Source: DATEEG01 sp035525055 | GTDB lineage: Bacteria > Actinomycetota > Acidimicrobiia > Spongiisociales > ZC4RG35 | Length of the DNA: 43,806 nt | Direction: 5' to 3' | NCBI GenBank assembly: GCA_035525055.1 | Contig: DATLEZ010000041.1 | Coordinates: forward strand, 1-43,806 | In this document: positions 9,481 to 18,302 of the stretch, piece after piece | Layout of the letters: each line of letters opens with the position of its first letter | How positions within the stretch are numbered: the first letter of the stretch is position 1 | Translations under genes and position numbers: made by a program | Notes under the pieces: generated by a model | Seen by the model: only the letters and a program-made list of their open reading frames with translations | Databases searched by the model: none | What the model was told of the DNA's origin: nothing

Positions 9481-9864
9481 CAGGCGATCTCCCAGCGGTT
9501 GCCCTCCGGGTCGGCGACGTAGCCCGAGTAGCGCCCCACTCGCGGTCCACGGGCGCACCAACGCCCCGAGCGCCAGCCGCCACGGCAGCGGCGTACTGGT
9601 GTCGACGGCATCGCGGTCGGCGACGTTGATCGCGAGCGTCACGCCGTTCCCGGCATCTTCCGGCGGCAGCTCGCTGTCGGGTGCGGCCTCATCGCGCAGC
9701 AGGCGCAGCGGGTACAGCGCGAGCCGTACGCCGCCGGCGTCGAACTGCGCGAACTCGTCACCGGCGTCGCGCTCGGTCCAGCCCCACGAACGGTAGAACG
9801 ACCGCAGCGTCGGCAGGTCGCGCGTGCCGAGGGTGACGAAGGAGATCGCTCTGCCACTGTCCAC
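9462..9864 (-). pseudogene. VOC/glyoxalase-family protein, two frameshifts
   Basis: GTG start at 9864, then AISFVTLGTRDLPTLRSFYRS and WTERDAGDEFAQFDAGGVRLALYPLRLL, the N-terminal half of a vicinal-oxygen-chelate domain. After DRDAVDT the frame is lost at about 9592-9602. The missing part reads in another frame as YAAAVAAGARGVGAPVDREWG, then shifts again at about 9530-9540 to RYSGYVADPEGNRWEIAWMP and a stop at 9462. Both shifts look like single-base losses; the second is next to a GGGG run. Joined, the pieces give a normal length of about 134 residues. Either a young pseudogene or homopolymer errors. Confidence 0.75.
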
Positions 9865-9921
9865 GCGACCAGTCTCACCTGCCCCGGCTCGGCCGCCGGC
9901 AGCCTCACCAACCGGTGCGGC

Positions 9922-10479
9922 TCAGCGGGTCCGGTACTGAGCGTAGATCAGTCCGCTGTCGAAGGCACGCTCCTCGACCAGCTCGAGATCGAGGCGCACG
10001 CCGTCGGGGAAGAACCGCTTGCCGCCGCCGACCACAGTCGTGGTGATGAACAGGTGGTACTCGTCCACCAGCCCCGCCGCGATCGCCTGGGCGGCGAGGT
10101 TCGGGCCGTCGACGGAGAGGTCGTGATTGGACTCGGCCTTGAGCTTGCGCACCGCGTCCGGGTCGAAGGTCCGGTCGATCCTGGTCTTGGCGCTCGACAC
10201 CGACTCCAGCGTCGTGGAGTAGACGATCTTCTCCGCGGCCTTCCAGTCATCCGCGTACTGCAGGATGTGCGGCGGCACGTCGGGCTCGGTGTGCACGGTC
10301 TCCCAGAAGACCATCGTCTCGTACATCCGCCGGCCGCAGAGGTACGTGCCCACGTGGCGGAAGGCGTCGCCGATGAAGGTGTGTACCTCCTCGTCCTCGG
10401 CCCCCCTGCCGAGGTCGCCCTCTGCCGCTTCGGCGTAACCGTCGAGCGAGGTGATCATCGAGTAGATGAGCTTCGCCAT
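9922..10479 (-). CDS. dihydrofolate-reductase-like protein (RibD C-terminal domain family)
   Basis: 185-residue NADPH-binding reductase-like protein. It starts MAKLIYSMITSLDGYAE, with GTYLCGRRMYETMVFW, the segment NHDLSVDGPNLAAQAIAAGL and FITTTVVGGGKRFF, all typical of the stand-alone YyaP/RibD-C family of actinobacteria. The true substrate is unknown; these proteins are not shown to make tetrahydrofolate or riboflavin. GAAGGAG about 6 nt before the ATG supports the start. Codon use looks richer in G/C at third positions than in flanking genes, which fits recent acquisition of the 9.4-10.8 kb segment. Confidence 0.85.
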   Translation of the reverse strand: MAKLIYSMITSLDGYAEAAEGDLGRGAEDEEVHTFIGDAFRHVGTYLCGRRMYETMVFWETVHTEPDVPPHILQYADDWKAAEKIVYSTTLESVSSAKTRIDRTFDPDAVRKLKAESNHDLSVDGPNLAAQAIAAGLVDEYHLFITTTVVGGGKRFFPDGVRLDLELVEERAFDSGLIYAQYRTR

Positions 10480-10655
10480 GCGTCTCCTTCGGGTACGAGC
10501 GCGTCAGTCTGCCAGCGGTCCTCCAGGCTGTGACCTCCGCACGACCCGGAACTCATCGATCGGCTGGCCAGCCGGTTCCGTCAACCGTCAGATCCCGGAC
10601 GAAGCGCACTCGGGCTTCCCGTCCAGCTCCGGCCCAGGCCACCATTGCCAGCCGC

Positions 10656-10829
10656 ATGGCGAACCTCCTCAGTCAGGGCATCGACCTGGCGCGCGAGCGC
10701 CGGAGGCTACTGGGCACGCTGCGCCAGCAGCAGGAGGCCCTGGCGGCCGGCAACCCGGCCGACCGGTTCCGGGCCGCCGATGAAGCCGCAGCACAGGCCA
10801 CCCGCGGCGAAGTGCTTTCTACAGCTTGA
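10656..10829 (+). CDS. doubtful small ORF, helical and Arg/Ala-rich
   Basis: 57 codons reading MANLLSQGIDLARERRRLLG and then QQQEALAAGNPADRFRAADE, predicted to be one long amphipathic helix. It could be the tail of a degraded gene, since the frame stays open upstream to 10530. No family is recognised and no clear ribosome site is seen. It overlaps the cdd 3' end on the opposite strand. The surrounding 10480-10818 gap contains nothing else I can name. Confidence 0.25.
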   Translation: MANLLSQGIDLARERRRLLGTLRQQQEALAAGNPADRFRAADEAAAQATRGEVLSTA

Positions 10830-11205
10830 ACCCGTGGGGAAGAAGTTCTGCCAGGGTGTGCTCACGGAACTCGGGACCGGCGGCCATCACATAAACCATT
10901 TCGGTTCCGAATTCGTTCAATATCTGACGACAACGCCCGCAGGGATAGGCACCTTCGAGCGAAGCGGCATCGATGCAGGCCACCGCCGTTGCTTTGATCT
11001 TGCGCATGCCCTCCGAGGCGGCATGTGCGACCGCAGTGGCTTCGGCGCAACTCGAACTCGGATAGGCGGCGTTCTCGACGTTGGCACCGGTGTAGACAGT
11101 CCCGTCGTCGTCGAGCACCGCAGCGCCGACCCTGAACCCGGAGTAGGGAGCGTATGCCTTCTCAGCTGCCTTCCGGGCCAGGGCAAGCAGTTCTTCAGGG
11201 CTCAT
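10819..11205 (-). CDS. cdd: cytidine deaminase
   Basis: Converts cytidine and deoxycytidine to uridine and deoxyuridine, which feed the phosphorylase and Upp encoded 7-10 kb to the left. 128 residues. The substrate segment is YAPYSGFRVGAAVL (17-30) and NVENAAYPSSSCAEATAV holds the first zinc Cys and the catalytic Glu. PCGRCRQILNEF holds the other two zinc Cys. The usual CAER reads CAEA, so the Arg after the catalytic Glu is lost; activity is probably kept because the zinc ligands and Glu are intact. The ATG overlaps the ftsY stop (ATGA). Confidence 0.93.
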   Translation of the reverse strand: MSPEELLALARKAAEKAYAPYSGFRVGAAVLDDDGTVYTGANVENAAYPSSSCAEATAVAHAASEGMRKIKATAVACIDAASLEGAYPCGRCRQILNEFGTEMVYVMAAGPEFREHTLAELLPHGFKL

Positions 11206-12269
11206 GAGTCCGCCAGGAGTTCGGTGATGAAGGCATCGGGGTCGAAGGGCATCAAGTCATCCACTCCTTCCCCAACGCCGACGAACTTTACGGGAATCCC
11301 GAGCTCCTGCTCTACCGCCACCACGATTCCTCCCCGGGCGGTTCCATCGAGCTTGGTGAGGACGATTCCGGTCAAACCGATGGCGTTGGCAAACTCCCTT
11401 ACCTGAGCGATGCCGTTCTGACCGGCGGTGGCGTCGAGGACCAGCAGCGACTCCCCCACCGTGCCGCCGTCCCGTTCCAGGACCCGGCGAATCTTGGCCA
11501 GCTCGGACATCAGGTTCTGCTTGCTGTGCAGGCGGCCAGCGGTGTCAACGATCACGACGTCCCTCCCCCGGGCCTTGGCGGCCGAGAGGCCGTCGAAGGC
11601 AACCGCGGCGGGATCGGAACCTTCCTTGCCCGTCACCACCGGGACCCCGACCCGCTCGGCCCACACCCGCAACTGGCTGTCGGCCGCGGCCCGAAACGTG
11701 TCGGCCGCGGCGAGCAGCGGCTTGCGACCTTCCCCGATCAGCCGGCCGGCCAGCTTGGCGATCGACGTGGTCTTCCCTGCCCCGTTGACCCCGACTATCA
11801 GCATGACCGCCGGCCCGCCATCGAGGTTGAGGCCGCGCTCGGTATGGGCGAACACCGCTTTGAGTTCCTCTTCGAGCAGTTTTCTGGCCGAGGCCGAGGT
11901 CTCTGGTTTAGCCCTGCGAACCCGCTCGACAACACCGGCCGACGCGGCGACGCCGACATCAGCACCGATGAGAGCCTCTTCCATCGCCTCCCAGAACTGA
12001 GTATCGAGGGCGCTGCGCCCGAACACACCCCGGAGAGCACCTCCCAGGGCGCTGCGGGATTTGCCCAGGCGGCCGTCAATGCCGACCGATGCCCTGTGGA
12101 CCTCGACCGCGACCCGAGAGGATGCGGGCCGAGAGGATGCGGGCCGAGAGGATGCGGGCCCTTCGACTGTTCCGACCGGCCCCGGCCGATCAGGGCGGCG
12201 GAAGTAGAAAAACGCCCCGGTCAGGACAAGGAGCAAGGCGATGCCGACGACTACGTAAATCAGGTCCAC
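11202..12269 (-). CDS. ftsY: signal recognition particle receptor FtsY
   Basis: Membrane-docking GTPase for co-translational protein targeting. 355 residues. Residues 3-23 form a single hydrophobic helix (LIYVVVGIALLLVLTGAFFY), so this FtsY is membrane-anchored, as in several actinobacteria. A short linker follows in place of a long acidic A domain. The NG GTPase domain has G1 GVNGAGKTTSIAKLAG, DTAGRLHSKQNLMSEL, TKLDGTARGG and the closing FVGVGEGVDDLMPFDP. The linker contains an in-frame 15-bp tandem repeat. It follows smc after 41 bp and overlaps cdd, the usual smc-ftsY pairing. Confidence 0.95.
   Translation of the reverse strand: MDLIYVVVGIALLLVLTGAFFYFRRPDRPGPVGTVEGPASSRPASSRPASSRVAVEVHRASVGIDGRLGKSRSALGGALRGVFGRSALDTQFWEAMEEALIGADVGVAASAGVVERVRRAKPETSASARKLLEEELKAVFAHTERGLNLDGGPAVMLIVGVNGAGKTTSIAKLAGRLIGEGRKPLLAAADTFRAAADSQLRVWAERVGVPVVTGKEGSDPAAVAFDGLSAAKARGRDVVIVDTAGRLHSKQNLMSELAKIRRVLERDGGTVGESLLVLDATAGQNGIAQVREFANAIGLTGIVLTKLDGTARGGIVVAVEQELGIPVKFVGVGEGVDDLMPFDPDAFITELLADS
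12116..12160. repeat. three tandem 15-bp repeats inside ftsY
   Basis: GAGAGGATGCGGGCC occurs three times without change (12116-12130, 12131-12145, 12146-12160). On the minus strand it encodes a repeated five-residue unit, (S)SRPA, in the FtsY linker. The unit length is a multiple of three, so copy-number change keeps the frame and only alters linker length. Confidence 0.9.
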
Positions 12270-12310
12270 GGTTCTCCGAGGCTAACCGTCGCCCAATCAA
12301 GTCGAGCTGA

Positions 12311-15300
12311 TCAGGTAGAGACCGGTACCAAGTGCTTGGCTATCACCTGGGAAGAACCGCCCGGTTCCATCGTCACCCCGTACAGGACGTCGGCGGCTTC
12401 CATCGTCTGCTGCTGGTGGGTGATCAGGACCAGTTGGCTGGCACCTCTGAACGCTTCGACGAGACGAAGGAACCTGCGGAGGTTGGAGTCGTCGAGCGCT
12501 GCCTCCACCTCGTCGAGGATGTAGAACGGAGAAGGTCGAGCTTTGAAGACCCCGAACATGAAAGCCAGTGCCGCCAGCGATCGTTCCCCGCCGGACAACA
12601 GAGACAGCTTCCCGACCTTCTTCCCCAGCGGCTGAGCTTCGATCTCTACTCCCGATGTCAGCGGCTGATCGGGGTCACTGAGCCGGATGCGGCCCTTGCC
12701 TCCCGGGAACAGGACCACAAAGTGCTCCTGATAGGCCGCCGCCACTTCTTCGAAGGCCGCCAGGAACTGCACCTGGATCTCTTCGTCGAGCGCCTTCATC
12801 ACCTTTCGCAGCTCGGCCCGAGAGTTTTCGAGGTCGGTCAGTTGGGCCGTCATGAACTGGTGCCGCTCGGACAGCTCGCGATACTCCTCTGCCGCGAGGG
12901 GATTGACCGGTCCCATTCGACGGAGTTCGGCCTGGCGGATCGCCAGAAGCTCGTGCAGGGAGGCTCCCTCTTCGGTCACAGGCCTTGGCGCTGCCAGGGC
13001 CGTCTCCTCCGAGGCGTCGATCTCGCGTCGCAGAGCCTCGACCACGCCCTCTCTTCGCACCCGAGCTTCGGCTTGCTCGACCGCCAGGCTCGAAAGACGC
13101 GACCGGTGACTCTCGACCTCGCTCTGCCGGTTCTCGTGATCCTGACGAACCTTCGCCAGTGCTTCCCCCACTGACCGTGCTTGCCGGCGGCTCTGGTCCT
13201 GGCGGTCCCTGATGGCGTCGACGTGGACCCTGATCGCTTCGATCGCCTTTCTGGCCAGATCTTCGATCGAGGCGAGCCGCGTCAGCGATCCGGGGGAAAC
13301 CGGCTTGCGATGGTCAACTCCGATTTCGTCGGTGACCACCTGGCATCGGGCCTCGATCAGCACTCGTCGCTCGGCGGCGGCCGAGGCCTGGGAGGCCGCT
13401 TGTTGCCACGAGGCCCGCGACGCTTCTCTGTCCTCGGCGACCCTCCGACGCCGATGCGACCACTGATCAAGCAGGCGCTGTCTCTGGGCCTCCTCGCCTT
13501 CCAGAGCTGCGATGGTCGCCGTCAGCCGGCTGATCTGACCCTGGCGGTCGGTGATGGCCGTGGTCAGAGCCAGGTGCCGCTCGTCGAGTCGACCCAGTTC
13601 GGCTTGGAGATCGGCAGCGGTCCTGGTCGACCGTCCTAAAGCTTCGGTTGCGCCGGCCAGCTTGGCTTCGATCGATTCGAGGGCTTCGAGGGCGGTCCGT
13701 TCGGCTTGCCGGCTTTGATCGAACTCGCGTCGCACGGTCGTGAAACGGCTGACGACCCTGGCCAGTTCGCGTTCCGCCCGGTCGACCTCTATCGCTGCCG
13801 CTTCGACCATGGCAGGCGTCGCTCCGTCGGGATGCGACACTTTGATCCCGGCAACGGAGATGAGATCGCCCTCGGGAGTGACGGCCCGGACCTGGGGATG
13901 GCGGTGAACCACGGCCCATCCTGCCGCCCAGCCTTCGGCGATCACGACATCGCCCAGGAGAGCCCATGCGAGTGAGTGGTCGGCCCCTGGTCCGAGTCGG
14001 TCGACCAGGGCTTCCAGGCCCGTGGCGCTGGCCACAGTTCTGGCGATATCTCCACCAGCGCAAGCCTGACCGACGATCGGAACCCCGCCTCGCCCCGAAG
14101 CCTTGAGGCGGCCGACGGCTTCCGCCAGATTCTCGTCGTCGGTGAATGCCACCGCCCCCGCCCATGCGCCCAGGGCTGCATCTACGGCCGCAGCCAGTTC
14201 GCTCGGAACATCGAGCAACGCGGTTACTGATCCCAGGACGCCCGGGGTCTCCTCAACAATGCGCCGGGCTTCGGGATCACCAAAACCCTCGGCGGCCGCG
14301 ATCAATGCTTCGACTCGGGCCTGGGCCGCCGCCAGGTCAAGGCGCTTTTCGGTGTGGGCAACCTCCGCTGCTTCCCAAGACTCCTGGTCGTTCCGTCTCG
14401 CTGCCGCCAGACTCTCGTAGTTCGCCTGGGCAATTCCGACCTCGGCATCGAGCGCCTGGATCTCATCTCCGAGACGAGTCCTCTCTGTCGTTTCCGCAGC
14501 GCGGTGCTCGCCGACTACCACCAACCTCTGTGAAAGTGAATCCAACTCGCGCCGGTCACGCTGGTCGCCGGCCCCGACCGACAAGAGGTCGCCCTGGACC
14601 ACGGCTAGAGCTCCTTCCGCCGAAAGGTTCTCCTGGTCGGCCATCGACCGTTCCTCGTCTTCCAGCAGACGGAATCGCTGTTCGTGCTGCGTGGCCATGC
14701 TTCCGGCCTGGGTCTCGGCCAGGGCTGCTTCTTCCAGTTCTGCTTGTAAGGACTCGAGCTCTTCCTTGAGATCCTTGCGGCGCTCATCGGCGCCCTCGAG
14801 GCGCGCCTTGCGCGTGCGATGTCGCTCCCGGGCGACCTGGGCGACCCGGCGCAGTCGTTCGAGAGTCGTTTCCAGGCGCGCTGCCGCGGCCCCGTCGCGA
14901 TCGAGCGCCTCACCGAGCACCGAGGCCTCAGTCGTGAGCCGTCTCAACTCGATGGCAAGTTCACCAATGTCCTGGTGTGCTGTCCCTGATCGGGCGGTGA
15001 GGTTGGCTTGCTCCGCACGCCCTTCCGAAAGTCGTGAGTCGAGGGACCGGAGGTCCTCGCCACCGATGAAGAGAGTGAGTTCCTGAACCTGGCTGACAAC
15101 CGATAGGTGACGTTCGGCAGCTTCGGCCTGACGCTTCAGGGGCCTCATCTGGCGAGTGATTTCGCCGAGCACGTCGCTCAGGCGCAGGACGTCCTCGTCA
15201 GTCCTCTCGAGGCGTCGCAGGGCCCGCTCCTTCCTCAGCTTGTGCTTGAGGATTCCTGCGGCCTCCTCGATGATCGCCCGGTGTTCGTCGGGACCGGCGC

Positions 15301-15751
15301 TCAGCACCGAGTCGACCTGGCCCTGATTCACAATGATGTGCTGGTGCCTTCCCACTCCGGAGTCGGCCAGCAACTCCTGAACGTCAAGCAGTCGGCAATC
15401 GACACCGTTGATCTCATAGTCAGACGACCCGTCCCGGTAGAGGCGCCTCGTCACCGAGACTTCATCGAGGTCGAGTGGAAGCATCCGGGAGGCGTTGTCG
15501 AAGACGACCGTCACCTCGCTCCGATTGAGGGCAGGCCTGGTGGCGGTGCCGGCGAAGATGACGTCTTCCATCTTCTGGGTGCGGAGCGACTTGGGGGCCT
15601 GGGTGCCCATCACCCAGTGGATGGCATCGACCAGATTCGACTTGCCCGACCCGTTGGGCCCGACCACAACGGAAACGCCGGGCCTGAATTCAAGCCGGGT
15701 CCGATCGGCGAACGACTTGAAGCCGACAACCTTGAGAGTCTTGAGGTACAT
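12311..15751 (-). CDS. smc: chromosome partition protein SMC
   Basis: 1146-residue condensin ATPase that folds and segregates the chromosome. Walker A is GPNGSGKSN at 31-39. Two long coiled-coil arms, rich in Glu, Arg and Ala, flank a hinge at about 505-650 (TPGVLGSVTALLDVP, then FTDDENLAEAVGRLKASG). The C-terminal head has signature LSLLSGGERSLAALA and Walker B FYILDEVEAALDDSNL. Length is normal and the frame is unbroken over 3.4 kb, which argues against general sequencing error in this contig. It lies between acyP (upstream) and ftsY (downstream). A heptad palindrome fills the gap before its start. Confidence 0.96.
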   Translation of the reverse strand: MYLKTLKVVGFKSFADRTRLEFRPGVSVVVGPNGSGKSNLVDAIHWVMGTQAPKSLRTQKMEDVIFAGTATRPALNRSEVTVVFDNASRMLPLDLDEVSVTRRLYRDGSSDYEINGVDCRLLDVQELLADSGVGRHQHIIVNQGQVDSVLSAGPDEHRAIIEEAAGILKHKLRKERALRRLERTDEDVLRLSDVLGEITRQMRPLKRQAEAAERHLSVVSQVQELTLFIGGEDLRSLDSRLSEGRAEQANLTARSGTAHQDIGELAIELRRLTTEASVLGEALDRDGAAAARLETTLERLRRVAQVARERHRTRKARLEGADERRKDLKEELESLQAELEEAALAETQAGSMATQHEQRFRLLEDEERSMADQENLSAEGALAVVQGDLLSVGAGDQRDRRELDSLSQRLVVVGEHRAAETTERTRLGDEIQALDAEVGIAQANYESLAAARRNDQESWEAAEVAHTEKRLDLAAAQARVEALIAAAEGFGDPEARRIVEETPGVLGSVTALLDVPSELAAAVDAALGAWAGAVAFTDDENLAEAVGRLKASGRGGVPIVGQACAGGDIARTVASATGLEALVDRLGPGADHSLAWALLGDVVIAEGWAAGWAVVHRHPQVRAVTPEGDLISVAGIKVSHPDGATPAMVEAAAIEVDRAERELARVVSRFTTVRREFDQSRQAERTALEALESIEAKLAGATEALGRSTRTAADLQAELGRLDERHLALTTAITDRQGQISRLTATIAALEGEEAQRQRLLDQWSHRRRRVAEDREASRASWQQAASQASAAAERRVLIEARCQVVTDEIGVDHRKPVSPGSLTRLASIEDLARKAIEAIRVHVDAIRDRQDQSRRQARSVGEALAKVRQDHENRQSEVESHRSRLSSLAVEQAEARVRREGVVEALRREIDASEETALAAPRPVTEEGASLHELLAIRQAELRRMGPVNPLAAEEYRELSERHQFMTAQLTDLENSRAELRKVMKALDEEIQVQFLAAFEEVAAAYQEHFVVLFPGGKGRIRLSDPDQPLTSGVEIEAQPLGKKVGKLSLLSGGERSLAALAFMFGVFKARPSPFYILDEVEAALDDSNLRRFLRLVEAFRGASQLVLITHQQQTMEAADVLYGVTMEPGGSSQVIAKHLVPVST

Positions 15752-15796
15752 AGTTACAGCAATGTGATTCGGGAGTTCTGAGGTTAATCGGTCCAG

Positions 15797-15897
15797 GCAC
15801 GTTCTACGTTTTACGTTCTACGTCATACGTCGATCCCGCGCCACGGACGCACGTCACGGGCTCGACGTAGAACGTAGAACGCAAGACGTAAAACGCT
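15797..15897. repeat. intergenic palindrome built of 7-bp repeats, copy 1
   Basis: The left arm runs ACGTTCT ACGTTTT ACGTTCT ACGTCAT ACGTCGA in strict 7-bp steps. After about 30 bp of unrelated GC-rich sequence, the right arm runs ACGTAGA ACGTAGA ACGCAAG ACGTAAA ACGCTTC. The arms are complementary over about 33 bp with roughly five mismatches, so the element can form a long hairpin. It sits between acyP and smc, both on the minus strand. A second copy is at 18303-18398. Confidence 0.85.
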
Positions 15898-15900
15898 TCT

Positions 15901-16173
15901 TTATTGCCTTATGAAGAAGTCGTGGAGTTGAGGGTCGGGCGGGACTACGTCGGATTCGACCCCCGATACTCCGTCTCCGGTCGGGCCTAGCCAGAGCCAG
16001 TCGACCAAACGATTCACCGCATCGTCATCACCCTGGGCAAACAACTCGACGGTCCCTTCCCCAGTATTTCGCACCCAACCGTGGAGTCCGAGAGCCCGCG
16101 CCGCGACTCGGGTCGCCTGGCGATAGCCGACTCCCTGCACTCGTCCTCGCACCACCGCCTTGACCGCCTTCAT
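15901..16173 (-). CDS. acyP: acylphosphatase
   Basis: Small cytosolic enzyme that hydrolyses carboxyl-phosphate bonds such as acetyl phosphate and 1,3-bisphosphoglycerate. 90 residues, the family norm. The phosphate cradle is GRVQGVGYRQ with catalytic R18, and N36 lies in LHGWVRNTGEGTVEL. The gene sits between mutM and smc, the same position as in mycobacteria. The heptad palindrome starts directly after its stop, at the 3' end of the mutM-acyP transcript. Confidence 0.93.
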   Translation of the reverse strand: MKAVKAVVRGRVQGVGYRQATRVAARALGLHGWVRNTGEGTVELFAQGDDDAVNRLVDWLWLGPTGDGVSGVESDVVPPDPQLHDFFIRQ

Positions 16174-16215
16174 GACACTGCATTCATATTTGGGCCTTCA
16201 TATCCCGCACGGATT

Positions 16216-17040
16216 TCAAACCTGACATTGGGGGCAGAAGAAGGACGACCGTCCACCGACGACGACTCTCTGGATTGCGGTACCGCACCTTTGGCATGGC
16301 TGCCCTTCCCGGCCGTACACCCGCAGGCGGTCGAGATACTCCCCGGCGCGCCCGTCGGGGAGCAGATATGCCAGGTCGTTTAGTGAAGTGCCCCCGGCGG
16401 CAATTCCCGCCTCCAGCAATGGACGGATCGACCCACGCAGCTTTGTCATCTCATGGGGGCTCAAAGATCCCCCGGGCCTGGTCGGTCGCACCCGGGCCCG
16501 ATAGAGGACTTCGTCGGCATAGATGTTCCCAAGCCCGGCGAGGATCCTTTGATCCAACAGGAGCGACTTGATGGGTGCCGTGCGGCCCTCGAGTTCTGCT
16601 GCCAGCTGCGGGGTCCGGGGCAGATCGGAGAACGCATCCCTCCCGAGGTTGAGGTGAGCGGCGAGTTCATCGGGCGTGAACACGGCCACGAATCCGAAGG
16701 TGCGCGGATCGACCAGGCGAACCTCGGCCCCGTCATCAGTTCGGGCAACGAAATGGGTATGGAGTGCCTCCTCCGCTCCGGGATTCGTAACGACCACCCG
16801 GCCGGACATCCCCAGATGCGTCACCCACACCATCTCGGAATCAAGACGACCAAGCAGGAACTTTCCGTGCCGGTCAAGACGCTCGACCAAACAGCCCCGG
16901 AGGCGGTCGATCACATCAGAAGGATTGACGTTGCGACGGCCGGTGCGGGGATGCCGGACCTGAACGTCGACTAGCCGCCGACCCTCGACCACAGGGGCCA
17001 GGTACCGGCGCACTGTCTCGACTTCGGGAAGCTCGGGCAC
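16216..17040 (-). CDS. mutM: formamidopyrimidine-DNA glycosylase
   Basis: Base-excision repair enzyme that removes 8-oxoguanine and formamidopyrimidines. 274 residues. The N terminus MPELPEVETVRR supplies the catalytic Pro (after Met removal) and Glu. The lysine that contacts DNA is K60 in DRHGKFLL. The helix-two-turn-helix region holds LLLDQRILAGLGNIYADEVL. The C-terminal zinc finger is CQRC then CPQC, spaced by 16 residues. The gene is also called fpg. It is 42 bp upstream of acyP and 20 bp downstream of the serine hydrolase. Confidence 0.95.
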   Translation of the reverse strand: MPELPEVETVRRYLAPVVEGRRLVDVQVRHPRTGRRNVNPSDVIDRLRGCLVERLDRHGKFLLGRLDSEMVWVTHLGMSGRVVVTNPGAEEALHTHFVARTDDGAEVRLVDPRTFGFVAVFTPDELAAHLNLGRDAFSDLPRTPQLAAELEGRTAPIKSLLLDQRILAGLGNIYADEVLYRARVRPTRPGGSLSPHEMTKLRGSIRPLLEAGIAAGGTSLNDLAYLLPDGRAGEYLDRLRVYGREGQPCQRCGTAIQRVVVGGRSSFFCPQCQV

Positions 17041-17060
17041 GGGCTCACCCTAAAGCTGCG

Positions 17061-18290
17061 TCAAATCTGGGGCGTCGCTCCCAGGCTGCGATAGACGGCA
17101 TCGCGGAGGGCGACCTCGCGAGGATCGTCGTACAGGCGGAATCCGGTCCTATTCATGACGTAGGCAAATCCAAGTCCCAGGTCGGGGTCGGCGAACCCAA
17201 AAGACCCCCCTCCGCCAGGGGTGCCGAACGCTAGCCCGCGGTCGGTCCCGAACCTGAATCGCGGGAAGGGCTTCACGTACCCGAGCGAGAAGAGCGACTC
17301 GATTCGGAGGACGACGTCCACCAGTCCCCCGCTCGGGGCGGCCGCTGGATCCTTGAGTGCATCGAGAGTCTGGCTCTTGAGCCCCAGCCTTTCGCCACCG
17401 GTGGCGAATTCTCCGTATGCGCCGGCGATCGCCCGCGCTTGTCCGATTCCGTTGGCAGCGGGGACCTCGATCGAAAGAACATCGCGCCGGTTGTAGTTGT
17501 CGAGCAAGCCGAGAACGCGCGGGTTGCCGAAGGTCTTGTACGTAATGGAGCGCGGGTTGAGAAAGCCAGCCACGAACTTGGCAGGGAACTCATTGAGGTG
17601 CAGCAGCATCTCCGGCGGCTTGTAGGCGTGGAACACGGCCCGACGATCGTCGGACACGTCGGTCGGAAGTCCGATGTAGAACTCGATGCCCAGAGGAGCG
17701 GCGACTTCTTCGGCGAAGAACCGACCGAGGCTGCGTTTCTGAGGGTCGACTCTGCGGATCAGCTCACCCTCGTACCACCCGAGGCTGATCCCGTGGTATC
17801 CCTGGCGGGTGCCGGGCGGCCAGGCCGGCGCCTGGGCAGCCAGAACCTCTGCCATTCGATCGAGGTCGGCGAGGTCGCTCAACTCCAGCGGTGTCGCGAT
17901 CGCACACAGGCCGGCTTGATGAGAGAGAAGCTGGCGAACCGTCACCTGCCCCTTGCCGGCCGCAGCAAACTCCGGCCAATAGGAGGCCACCGTCGCGTCG
18001 AAGTCGATCAGTCCCCGAGAGTGAGCGACTGCGATGGCCATTGCCGCCATCCCTTTGGTGGTCGACGCGACCGGCACGATCGTGTTCTCCTCCCACGGCG
18101 CCTTCGTCACCCCGTTGCGATAGCCACCCCAGAGGTCGACCACTTTCTTGCCGCCCCGGTAGACGGCGCAGGCGGCGCCGATCTCATGCCGATCGGTGAA
18201 GTTGGATCGAAAGACGTCGGCAACGCGTCCGAATCCCTCATCTGCGTCCCCTTTGATCAGGCCCTCCGGCACCGCCACCTTGAGCACCAC
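17061..18290 (-). CDS. serine hydrolase, class C beta-lactamase/EstB-like
   Basis: 409-residue penicillin-binding-protein-fold hydrolase. The SxxK nucleophile motif is STTK at 76-79, and TVRQLLSHQAGL follows. GYHGISLGWYEGELIRR supplies the Tyr motif, and the C-terminal GTPGGGGSFGFADPDLGLGF holds the third active-site block. No signal peptide is visible, so it is probably cytosolic and more likely an esterase or peptidase than a true beta-lactamase. It starts with GTG at 18290; a second GTG follows directly. A heptad palindrome lies just upstream, where its promoter would be expected. Confidence 0.85.
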   Translation of the reverse strand: MVLKVAVPEGLIKGDADEGFGRVADVFRSNFTDRHEIGAACAVYRGGKKVVDLWGGYRNGVTKAPWEENTIVPVASTTKGMAAMAIAVAHSRGLIDFDATVASYWPEFAAAGKGQVTVRQLLSHQAGLCAIATPLELSDLADLDRMAEVLAAQAPAWPPGTRQGYHGISLGWYEGELIRRVDPQKRSLGRFFAEEVAAPLGIEFYIGLPTDVSDDRRAVFHAYKPPEMLLHLNEFPAKFVAGFLNPRSITYKTFGNPRVLGLLDNYNRRDVLSIEVPAANGIGQARAIAGAYGEFATGGERLGLKSQTLDALKDPAAAPSGGLVDVVLRIESLFSLGYVKPFPRFRFGTDRGLAFGTPGGGGSFGFADPDLGLGFAYVMNRTGFRLYDDPREVALRDAVYRSLGATPQI

Positions 18291-18302
18291 ATGAACCCCG
18301 TT

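Noticed and set aside
10645..11406. 253-codon plus-strand frame across cdd
   Set aside because: Lies opposite cdd and ftsY, with low-complexity Ser/Thr/Arg content and no motif.
12332..15781. Several long plus-strand frames opposite smc
   Set aside because: They arise from the GC-rich codon bias of smc on the other strand; none has family motifs or ribosome sites.
15797..15897. CRISPR array
   Set aside because: Repeat units are only 7 bp, have no spacers and are arranged as an inverted pair; no cas genes nearby.
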